Positions 49,701 to 57,764 of a DNA stretch of 64,000 bases are shown here, piece by piece. The DNA is taken from NCBI GenBank assembly GCA_002491195.1, contig DKVL01000107.1:1-64000 (forward strand). Direction: 5' to 3'. The position numbers and the translations under genes were made by a program. The stretch comes from Lachnospiraceae bacterium UBA7179. Its GTDB lineage: Bacteria > Bacillota > Clostridia > Lachnospirales > Lachnospiraceae. Within the stretch, counting starts at the first letter, position 1, and each line of letters opens with the position of its first letter. The notes below the pieces were generated by a model. The model made no database searches. It was not told where the DNA came from and saw only the letters and a program-made list of their open reading frames with translations.

Positions 49701-51287
49701 TTACACGACCGCCTCCACGATTATTTTCCCGCCAATCTGGATCTCTTTCACGCCAATCTCTTTCTTCTGGTTAAAATTAAAGCTCAGCATATACCCCTTG
49801 TCCCTGTGATAATAATCCAGATACTCTGTCAGCTGCTTCTCGCCGCGCTCGTTGTACTCACTGCCGTGCCAGATCTTGAGCTCCACGATAAACTGCTCGC
49901 CGAGGTAATCCACGATCACGTCCGTGCGTCTTGCATCTCTTGTCTGCGCCTCAAGGTAATAATTCCCTGTGCCGTTTATGATCGGTTTCAGATATAGCAG
50001 AAAGAATTTTCGCCCGTATTTCTCGATGAACTTCTCCTCTTTTTCGCTGCAGATCTCCGTAAAATACGCGACAAACTTTTTCAGTACCAGATCCATATCA
50101 AGCCTGTTATCCCTGACAAACTGAATCCGGTCGCTGTCGCCCCTGGAATAAACCTCACTTTTCACAGCCTCCTCTGTCAGGAATAAATTTAGCAGATACA
50201 TCTCAAAAATGCGGTTTGCGATCGCCACCTGACCGTTTCTTTCTGTCAGAAAACCAAACATCAGGCCCATACTGACTGCCTTTTCATCAGGGCTGAATGG
50301 TATTTTTTTCCCTTGATACAGAATGCCTTCCATGATGGCGCGCAGCTCTTCGTAATTGTCAAGCTGTCTCACCATACTCTCAAAGAGCGGCGTGCTCATC
50401 TTTAACATATCTTTCACCGCTTCCGCCACGCCGTCCCTGGTCCAGGCCTGCTGTGGAGTGTCGAACCCATTGCTCCCACAGATCCTTTCATCAATGCGTT
50501 TGCATATTGTAGAGACAAGTACCGGGTAGCCTGATGTGTATGCATAGATATCCTCCGAAACAGCATGAATATCCATTCCCGTCTGATTGTCTGCCTCATA
50601 CTCCTCCAGCATCGCGGCAATCTGATCTGTTGAAAAATTCATATCAATATCAAAATCCGCCGCAATGTTCCATGGACTGTTGTACTGGTGCTCCGATTCA
50701 GGACGCAGCTTTAATTTAAGATTTTTAATACTGTAAACGCCTGCAAGGACTACCGAATGAAAAATCGGCATCTTATCCCTTTTCAGATAATACCCTCTAA
50801 GCTGTGCCAGAAAATCGACAAAGACCTGATTGTTGCCCGCACTGTCCACCTCGTCGATCATCAGCACGATTGGTTTCAGACTATTTTTGCACATTCTGCT
50901 CAGACACACAAACAAATCCTTCAGGCTGTTATTTTCCCGCCGCACAACCTCTGTCAGAGGATCCAATAACTCCTGCCTGTCGCTGAGTCCATTGATCTCC
51001 AACATCTCAATGACTGCCTCGGCAAAAGCATGCGCAAATACAGCGGCACTTGCAAAATCTTCAGTCCCGATCTGCTGAAAATCGAGCGACAATACAATGT
51101 AGTCCTCCTTTAAATAGTCCTCCAGCGCAGCCAGCGTCGTTGTTTTTCCATACTGTCTGCCGCGGTTGATGACAAAATATTTTTTTCTGTCCACCAATAT
51201 TTTTTTTATCTGTGCAATCCTGTCATCAAGTTTTACCATATAATGTTCTTCTGGTTTGCATGCTCCTTCTGTATTAAAATACCTCAT
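49701..51287 (-). CDS. AAA ATPase-like protein with PD-(D/E)XK C-terminus
   Basis: This protein has 528 residues from ATG 51287 (AAGGGA, 7 nt); the ATG at 51305 has no ribosome site. The opening RYFNTEGACKPEEHYMV, P-loop-like NRGRQYGKTTTLAAL and Walker B-like VLMIDEVDSAG mark the AAA-like ATPase family, which often precedes a nuclease-like end, here EAQTRDARRTDVIVDYLGEQ and FIVELKIWHGSEYNERGEKQL. Its role is unknown; the family is common in Lachnospiraceae and may be linked to mobile DNA. It is separate from the DUF4143 protein and the AAA-ATPase-like protein at 28048. Confidence 0.82.
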   Translation of the reverse strand: MRYFNTEGACKPEEHYMVKLDDRIAQIKKILVDRKKYFVINRGRQYGKTTTLAALEDYLKEDYIVLSLDFQQIGTEDFASAAVFAHAFAEAVIEMLEINGLSDRQELLDPLTEVVRRENNSLKDLFVCLSRMCKNSLKPIVLMIDEVDSAGNNQVFVDFLAQLRGYYLKRDKMPIFHSVVLAGVYSIKNLKLKLRPESEHQYNSPWNIAADFDIDMNFSTDQIAAMLEEYEADNQTGMDIHAVSEDIYAYTSGYPVLVSTICKRIDERICGSNGFDTPQQAWTRDGVAEAVKDMLKMSTPLFESMVRQLDNYEELRAIMEGILYQGKKIPFSPDEKAVSMGLMFGFLTERNGQVAIANRIFEMYLLNLFLTEEAVKSEVYSRGDSDRIQFVRDNRLDMDLVLKKFVAYFTEICSEKEEKFIEKYGRKFFLLYLKPIINGTGNYYLEAQTRDARRTDVIVDYLGEQFIVELKIWHGSEYNERGEKQLTEYLDYYHRDKGYMLSFNFNQKKEIGVKEIQIGGKIIVEAVV

Positions 51288-51439
51288 TGTCTCATCCCTT
51301 GCCATTTTAATCTGCTATCTAACCTTATCATATAGTGCATTTTTAGATTACAAACGCCTGCGATATTAAATCTGCGTCTCGTATTGATTCACCCCTTCTT
51401 TTTTATATCATACACAACTTCCCTCTGTTTTACAACCAT

Positions 51440-54400
51440 CTACTCCACCACCGCGCTGCTGCTCACGCCATCTTTACCGCGGCATTTTGTGACGATGATC
51501 TTCCTCTCGATCTGCTCCTTGAGTTCGGAGACATGGGAAATGACGCCAACTAAGCGGTTCCCCTCGGTCAGCTGCTGCAATGCTTTCATAGCCTGCCCGA
51601 GCGCCTCCTCGTCCAGTGAGCCAAACCCCTCATCCACAAACATGGAGTCCATCTGTATCCCTCCGGCGTAGGACTGAATCTCGTCCGACAGACCAAGGGC
51701 AAGCGAAAGCGACGCCTCAAAAGTCTCACCACCGGACAGTGTCTTGACACTGCGCTCTGTCGCATTGTAGTGGTCGATCACGCAGAGCTCGAGACCAGCC
51801 TTTTCTTTGCGGTTTTCGCTGCCCTCCTCGCGCTTGAGCTCATACTGCCCGCTGCTCATTGTCATCAGCCGCAGGTTTGCCCGGCGCAGAATCCGGTCAA
51901 AGTAGGTCATCTGGATATAAGTCTCAAGCTCGACTTTCTGCTTGCCGCTTAATGTTCCGTTCGCCGTGTCGGACAGCGCTTTCATCCAGACATATTTCTT
52001 TTCGACTGCCAGAATATTCTCCTGCTTTGCTGTCACTTTCCCATAGATCTCACGGTTGGTAGAGACAGCCGTTTTCTTCTGGTCACGCTGTTCATTCCGC
52101 TCCTTTTTCTCCTGCTGCCACTTTTCCCGCCGCGCAAGCACATCTTCCTCCTGCATTTTAGCCGCGTCGCCAGCTGCGTCCAGCTGCTTTTTCAGGGTTT
52201 CGACAGCCGCCAGCAGACGTCCTTTGCGGTCCTTATACGCTTCGTACTGCTCTTTTGCCGTCTGGAACGCTTTTTGCAATGTCTGGATGCGCTGGGTCAA
52301 TGCCTGAATCTGCCGTTCGACGGACTCCTTGGGCTCTGTTCCCAGCTGTTCCTGCAGGCTGACGATTTCCTTTGTCTTAGCGCTGCTCTCCGCTGTCTGC
52401 TTTGTCAGGAAAACTTCAGCTTTCTGTATGTCATGAACAAGTGCCTTGATCGTTTCCTCTGTCTCTGGAATCTTCTGCTCAAGACGCTGTTTTGTCAGGA
52501 GTTTCCCGCGATTTTGTTCCAGCTCTTCCAACAGCCCGTTTAACTGCTTTTCTAACTGCTGTGTGATACGGCCGACGCTATCGTGCAATACTTCCGCTGG
52601 AATCTCTGCGGACTCTGGATTGATACCGCCAAGCTGTGGTTCCTGTACGCAAAGGCTCTGTGATTCTTGATCCTGGAGACTCTTAAGAAGCCGCCCTGCC
52701 TTCTCTCTTTGCAGGCTCTTGATTCCCTCTAGTTCCTTCTCCAGATTGACAATGACTGCATTGCTTGCTGACAAGACCTCTTCTGCCTGCCTGTGCTGTG
52801 TTTCCAGCTGTCTGCGAAACGCGATTGATTTTGACAGTGCTGCAGCGCACTTTGATAACTTTTGCGCATTATTTTTTATACTGGAAAGCATCGACTGTAA
52901 TGTTTGCTGTACACTATGTTCTGTGTTATTTGCATCCCTAACGTATTCTGACACTTCATTCCACTCTTTGATCTGCGCGATATGTTCTAACACTTCCCCA
53001 CACAGTTTCCCGGCTTTCTCCATCTCGTTTGTAATCTGTTTCTGCAATGTCCGATCCTGTCCTGTGCATTCTGCCTGCCGTGACGCCTGTTCTCCGATCT
53101 GTTCCTGCAGCTGCCTTTTTTCTTCCTCGCAGCCTTCCTCCTCGCGGGTTAGCTGTTCCTGACGCTTTTTATCCGCCGCTGCCTGCTTGAACTGTTCCCT
53201 GCACTGTGCAAGTCTCTGCTGCAGGTATTGTACCATCGCCTGTTCTTCTGTGCCAACGGTATCCGGAAACTGCAGCTGTGCGATCATCTGCTCCCACTGA
53301 CGGCGCTTCTCGTCAAGTTTGCCCTGCACTGCCGCCAAAGCCTGGTTTTCCTGCTGTAACAGTGTATTCAGCTTATTCTGCGTTGTCTCCCCCTCTTTGA
53401 TCCGCTTGTCCAATTCCTCTTTGCGGCTCTGATCGCCCTCTGCCTTTTTCACAGCCGCAGCAAGCTCCTTTGCTTTCGCCTTGAGCTGCTGTTCTTTCTC
53501 TGCAAGCTGACTTTGCAGCTTCAAAATATCGATCTCGCCAACTCCTTCTGACACCGCTGTCGGCTCATCACCGTAAACGGTCCTGCGCTCACGCACTTCA
53601 CCAAAAACACTGTCCGCGAGCTCTGATACAACCTGTCTCTGCTCTTCCAGTCGTTCTTTACTATGCCCTGCCGTGACACTGAGCCCCTCTGCCTTTTTCT
53701 CTGCTTCTGTAAACAGTTTCTTCTTGCTCTCGACTTCCTCTTTCTCTGGCGCTGTCTTTGGGATTTGTGCAAGGATTGGGTGATGTGTGGAACCGCAGAC
53801 AGGGCAAAGCGCTCCCTCCTGTAAGAAGCGTGCGAGCATTCCCGCCTGCGCGTCCAAAAAGCGCTGCTCCGTATCTCTATAATCTGCGCCGATCTGCTCC
53901 TTTTCAACTGCAGCCTGCTGATATGCTTCCTGTGCGGCACGCAGACTGGTCTCCTGTTTCTCGAAAAGTTTGATTTCACCTGACAGCTTCTTGCAAGTGT
54001 GTTTTTGTTCCTCAATGTCTTTTTGTTCCTGCACAAGCTTTAAGATACGGGTATCTGCGTCTTTTACACGCTCCCACTCATCGCGCCAAAGCGCCTGCTG
54101 TCTCTGATGTGCCTCTGTCTGCTCCTGTGCCTTGTGCTGTGCCGCCTCGCGCTCCGCTGCAGCCTGAACAAGCGCGCACAGCTCCTCCCTTTGCCCCTCG
54201 AACTCTGTGAGCTGTTCTTTTGCGCGATCCGTCTTATGCTGCCACTGGATTTCCGTCTCCCCCGCGTTTTTCAGGCGCTCAAGCTCTGCTCTGCGCTGCG
54301 ACTGCACCTCGCAGAGCGATGCCTCTTCTTTCTGTAACTTCGCAATCGTACCGGCAATCTGCTGCCGCTGGTTTTGGTTTTTCTTCTGTTCCGTCTGCGC

Positions 54401-55843
54401 CTGCTCTAACAGTTTTTCCTGCTCTGCAAGCCTTTTTCGCAATTCCTCTGTCACAGAAAGCAGTGTATCCCTGTCCGACAATTGCGCGATCTTTTCCTGC
54501 AGCTGCGCAGTCTTTACCGCAAGCGCCGCCGCGTGTTCCTGCTCGTTGACAAGGCTCTGTTTTGTCTCCTGCTGCCGCGTTAATTCCTGCTCCCAGCTGC
54601 TTTGCTGCTGCCGCAGACTCGTGATCTGCTGCTGCACTTTTTCCTTATGATTTTCCAGCCGCGCCTTTTCCTCGCCAGCAAGGGCAAGTGCCTTCAACGC
54701 TTCCGAATCCTCCTTTAACGTTGTCTCCAACCTCTGCTGCCGTTCTGCCAACTCCTGTTTGCGCTCTGTCTCCTGCCTGATTGCCTTTTGCATCCTAGTA
54801 AGCGCTTCCTGTGCCTGCTGCAAGTGATCAAACAGCCCAAGATTTTTCTGCTGTTCCCTGACTACAAGCGTAAGCTGTCCGCACTCTGCCTCATTCTGCT
54901 CTGCCTCGCGGTAATGCTCCGCACTCTCCTGCAGCTCGGGCTCCAACTGCACCAACAGTTCCTGATTTTTGGAAAGTTCTTCCTGCTGCTGACGGATTTT
55001 ATGGATATTGCCGATCAGCTGGTTTTCCTGTTCAATCTTCCGATCCAGTCCTTCAATCTGTTGGTCCAGTTCCTTTAATATGGCTTCATCCTGCGTGCAA
55101 AGCTGCCCCAGCACCTCCAGCCCCTCAACAACCCTTCCGTCAAATTTTTCCTTTTGCATCTGCCGCATCTTCTCCGCCGCCGGCGTGTCCTGCGCGCACA
55201 CAATGCTATCCATATACTGGCTGATACTCCGTTTCAGTTCGCTGTATTCCACCCACTGTTCTTTGACCGCATCCTTGAGTTTCCCCTGTAATGTCTGATA
55301 CAGCCCTGTCTTAAAAATCTGCCGGAAGATATTTCCCCGCTCCTCCGTGCCTGCCAGTAACAATTTCTGAAAATCGCCCTGCGCGATCATCGCGATCTGT
55401 GTAAACTGCCTCCGGTCCAGACCGATCAGATCCGTCACCGCCTTTGTCACTTCTTTCGATTTTGTGACGGGCGCTCTGTCGTCGGGATAAACCAGCTCTG
55501 CCTCCGCCTTCTGCGTCGTGTAGCCCGTCCCTCTCCCCTTGGGGCGCTGATACTCCGGATTGCGTTTTACCTGATAACACTTTCCTCGATGTTCAAAGGT
55601 AAACAGCACAAAGGTCGGCACTTCGTCTCCCGCGTATTTGCTGCGAAACATATCGGCCTTCCGCACATCGCCGCTTGCCTCCCCATACAAGGCAAACACG
55701 ATCGCATCAAAAATCGTCGTTTTCCCCGCACCGGTATCTCCGGTGATCAGATACAACCCCTGTCTGCCCAAACGCCCAAAATCAATCTCTGTATTGCCCG
55801 CATATGGTCCGAAAGCACTTAAAATCAGCTTTACTGGTTTCAT
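51440..55843 (-). CDS. sbcC: SbcC exonuclease subunit (Rad50-like)
   Basis: This 1467-residue protein is longer than the usual roughly 1050 residues of SbcC. Walker A is GDTGAGKTTIF (residues 35-45). Two long coiled-coil arms rich in Gln, Glu and Lys flank a zinc hook CPVCGSTHHP near residue 678. The end has the signature TLSGGETFEASLSLALGL and Walker B MFVDEGFGSLD. With SbcD it forms the ATP-dependent nuclease that cuts hairpins and protein-blocked ends. The extra 400 residues lengthen the coiled coils. It follows sbcD after 55 bases. Such an enzyme is relevant in a genome rich in long palindromic repeats. Confidence 0.93.
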   Translation of the reverse strand: MKPVKLILSAFGPYAGNTEIDFGRLGRQGLYLITGDTGAGKTTIFDAIVFALYGEASGDVRKADMFRSKYAGDEVPTFVLFTFEHRGKCYQVKRNPEYQRPKGRGTGYTTQKAEAELVYPDDRAPVTKSKEVTKAVTDLIGLDRRQFTQIAMIAQGDFQKLLLAGTEERGNIFRQIFKTGLYQTLQGKLKDAVKEQWVEYSELKRSISQYMDSIVCAQDTPAAEKMRQMQKEKFDGRVVEGLEVLGQLCTQDEAILKELDQQIEGLDRKIEQENQLIGNIHKIRQQQEELSKNQELLVQLEPELQESAEHYREAEQNEAECGQLTLVVREQQKNLGLFDHLQQAQEALTRMQKAIRQETERKQELAERQQRLETTLKEDSEALKALALAGEEKARLENHKEKVQQQITSLRQQQSSWEQELTRQQETKQSLVNEQEHAAALAVKTAQLQEKIAQLSDRDTLLSVTEELRKRLAEQEKLLEQAQTEQKKNQNQRQQIAGTIAKLQKEEASLCEVQSQRRAELERLKNAGETEIQWQHKTDRAKEQLTEFEGQREELCALVQAAAEREAAQHKAQEQTEAHQRQQALWRDEWERVKDADTRILKLVQEQKDIEEQKHTCKKLSGEIKLFEKQETSLRAAQEAYQQAAVEKEQIGADYRDTEQRFLDAQAGMLARFLQEGALCPVCGSTHHPILAQIPKTAPEKEEVESKKKLFTEAEKKAEGLSVTAGHSKERLEEQRQVVSELADSVFGEVRERRTVYGDEPTAVSEGVGEIDILKLQSQLAEKEQQLKAKAKELAAAVKKAEGDQSRKEELDKRIKEGETTQNKLNTLLQQENQALAAVQGKLDEKRRQWEQMIAQLQFPDTVGTEEQAMVQYLQQRLAQCREQFKQAAADKKRQEQLTREEEGCEEEKRQLQEQIGEQASRQAECTGQDRTLQKQITNEMEKAGKLCGEVLEHIAQIKEWNEVSEYVRDANNTEHSVQQTLQSMLSSIKNNAQKLSKCAAALSKSIAFRRQLETQHRQAEEVLSASNAVIVNLEKELEGIKSLQREKAGRLLKSLQDQESQSLCVQEPQLGGINPESAEIPAEVLHDSVGRITQQLEKQLNGLLEELEQNRGKLLTKQRLEQKIPETEETIKALVHDIQKAEVFLTKQTAESSAKTKEIVSLQEQLGTEPKESVERQIQALTQRIQTLQKAFQTAKEQYEAYKDRKGRLLAAVETLKKQLDAAGDAAKMQEEDVLARREKWQQEKKERNEQRDQKKTAVSTNREIYGKVTAKQENILAVEKKYVWMKALSDTANGTLSGKQKVELETYIQMTYFDRILRRANLRLMTMSSGQYELKREEGSENRKEKAGLELCVIDHYNATERSVKTLSGGETFEASLSLALGLSDEIQSYAGGIQMDSMFVDEGFGSLDEEALGQAMKALQQLTEGNRLVGVISHVSELKEQIERKIIVTKCRGKDGVSSSAVVE

Positions 55844-55874
55844 CTACGCTCTGCCCCTTTCATTTATTCAATCA

Positions 55875-55923
55875 GGAACTGTCCAAAATGATGCCAGGTC
55901 ATCGGCAGTCTCCGGACAGTTCC
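55875..55923. repeat. Hairpin across the sbcD stop codon
   Basis: GGAACTGTCC (55875-55884) and GGACAGTTCC (55914-55923) are exact complements across 29 nt. One arm is coding sequence (codons for KELSG). No T-run follows, so it may instead protect or tune the sbcD-sbcC mRNA. The GGAACTG sequence resembles ends of family A. Confidence 0.5.
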
Positions 55924-57140
55924 TTGCATTTCTCAATCAATTGTGCTGCAAACGCTGCCTGTTCGTCGCTCATCGGCTGATTATTCTGCAGCTCATAAAA
56001 CTCCGCAAACAATTCCAGTTCTGTCTTCTGCTCAATCTCCTCGGCGCGTTCTATAAAACGGCTCTGTCTGGTACGGCTGTTGTCATATTCCAGACGCATC
56101 AGGTTCGGATAGATAATGCGCAACTTCTGCAGACCGTCCGGAATATCCTCCTCGTCCGTTAAAGTGATCTGTATATAGTCTTCTGTGTCTGCGTTCTTCT
56201 GAAAGGAATCGGAAATGCGCTGCGCCCCCACTGTGCCTCTCTGGTGGTTGATCTCCTCTGCATCGGCGTGCGCATAAAAAGAGCGCGCAGTCACTTCCAG
56301 ATATGTTCCGCGAATTTTGCGCATATCGTGGAGTGGTACCAGCGGCACTGTGGAAATCTCAATATTCCCTTTTTCCCTGAATTCCACCACGGTGACAGAC
56401 TTCTCCTGTTCCGCCTCCGAGAAAGAATACTTTAACGGTGTCCCACAGTAGCGTACTGTCTCCCGTTTTAAAAACTGCGGGCTGTGAATATGTCCTAACG
56501 CAACATAGTCAAACGCGTCAAAAACGTCCGCGTCCACATTGTCCAGACCACCGACGGACACCTCCTCCGAGTCACAGCGTCCTGCGCCCGTCACGAACTG
56601 GTGAGCGATCAAAATATTGCGCTTGCTGCAATCCACATTCATGCGCTCCACAGCGAGCGCCACCGCGTCCTGATAGCTCTCCGGCAATGCCTTTCCCTCC
56701 ATCTCCGGTGCCCCTTCCAGCGCGTGGCGCACCACCGCCGGCCTGATAAACGGCAATAAATAAAGGCAAAGCTCCCCATAGGAATCCTGCATGGTATACA
56801 TGACAGTGTCCCCACGATAAACAGGCGATACAAACACTCCCCTGCCGCTCATAAGCTGTGCGCCAAATGCAATCCTCTCCGCAGAATCGTGGTTGCCGCT
56901 GACCGCATAGACCTGTTTCCCGCGGTCTGCAAGCTCTGTCAGAAACCAGTCAAACACCTGCACTGCCTCCGCGGACGGTACCGGCTTATCATAGATATCA
57001 CCTGCAATCATGACAGCGTCCGCCCGCTGATCATCCGCAATTGCAAGGATTTGCCGCAAAATGTATTTTTGATCCTCAATCATGGAAAATTCATTCACCC
57101 GCTTTCCGATGTGAAGATCTGAAATATGTAGTAATTTCAT
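55899..57140 (-). CDS. sbcD: SbcD exonuclease subunit (Mre11-like)
   Basis: This protein has 413 residues from ATG 57140 (AAGGAG, 9 nt). It has the metallophosphoesterase motifs LHISDLHIGK, MIAGDIYDKP, SGNHDSAERI, IAHQF and LGHIHSPQ that bind two Mn ions, then a capping domain. It is the nuclease of the SbcCD complex. Upstream in-frame ATGs give a longer frame without family similarity. Confidence 0.93.
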   Translation of the reverse strand: MKLLHISDLHIGKRVNEFSMIEDQKYILRQILAIADDQRADAVMIAGDIYDKPVPSAEAVQVFDWFLTELADRGKQVYAVSGNHDSAERIAFGAQLMSGRGVFVSPVYRGDTVMYTMQDSYGELCLYLLPFIRPAVVRHALEGAPEMEGKALPESYQDAVALAVERMNVDCSKRNILIAHQFVTGAGRCDSEEVSVGGLDNVDADVFDAFDYVALGHIHSPQFLKRETVRYCGTPLKYSFSEAEQEKSVTVVEFREKGNIEISTVPLVPLHDMRKIRGTYLEVTARSFYAHADAEEINHQRGTVGAQRISDSFQKNADTEDYIQITLTDEEDIPDGLQKLRIIYPNLMRLEYDNSRTRQSRFIERAEEIEQKTELELFAEFYELQNNQPMSDEQAAFAAQLIEKCKELSGDCR

Positions 57141-57340
57141 CAATATGTACTCCTTCCAGAGCGTATTAACATGCACTAGCACACTTCCAGTCATGCCGCC
57201 CCAGCGGCACAAACAATCTGGGAAGAACGCTGCCCTTTGCCACTTCTTACCATTATTCCTGCTCAAAGCTCAGTATTCACGTTATTTCCTCTATCATAGC
57301 ACAGAAATGCGAGTCGTACAATCTCTCGATTTTCCCGTTG
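57141..57340. other. Intergenic sequence with a short family C fragment
   Basis: GGAAGAACGCTGCCCTTTGCC (from about 57220, only the first 20 bases matching) and CACTTCTTACC resemble the first hairpin of family C at 59953. No gene, promoter or terminator was recognised in the rest. Confidence 0.45.
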
Positions 57341-57518
57341 GTCGAATCTTCACAAATTGCTGTCCGCCTCCAGGGCAACCTCATTCTCTCCGCCTTTGCT
57401 GAACGGACCGATCCACGGAATCAGAGTGCAGAGCATTCGTGCCATTGCAGAGCAGTATGGCGGCGGATGTACCTTCCTGGCGGGAAACAGACAGTTGATC
57501 CTACGGCTATTTTTGTAA
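57341..57518 (+). pseudogene. C-terminal remnant of a GHKL sensor histidine kinase
   Basis: One frame holds SSQIAVRLQGNLILSAFAER, and then, after a frame change near 57400, the next has HGIRVQSIRAIAEQYGG, CTF, and a hydrophobic end with a stop at 57516. The HGIGxxSIxxIAxxYGG pattern is the G-box region of GHKL ATPase domains. The upstream parts are missing. It marks a decayed signalling gene at the left end of the GC-rich stretch. Confidence 0.6.
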
Positions 57519-57764
57519 ACAAATGACGATTCAGTACATTTGAAGTGCGATTCATGTGCCGTCTCTCCTTTTAGAGTGGATGGCGCGTATAATTACAGTG
57601 CAGATTGAACGACCGTGTACATCAAAATCCCCGCCGCCTATCTGAAAAGTACGACGTGACGGGAGAAGAACTACTTCGCTCAGCCCGTGGTCTGGGGCCA
57701 GATCGTGCCTTACCTTTACCGGGCTTATCAGAACAAGTAAGAATTATTTAAGGAGGAATTCCAC
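57519..57764 (+). other. Unassigned GC-rich remnant before the SLH gene
   Basis: A broken frame reads TVYIKIPAAYLKSTT, a stop, then NYFAQPVVWGQIVPYLYRAYQNK and a stop at about 57738, next to TAAGGAGG of the SLH gene. It looks like the tail of a second decayed gene transferred with the SLH gene. I do not recognise the family. Confidence 0.35.
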
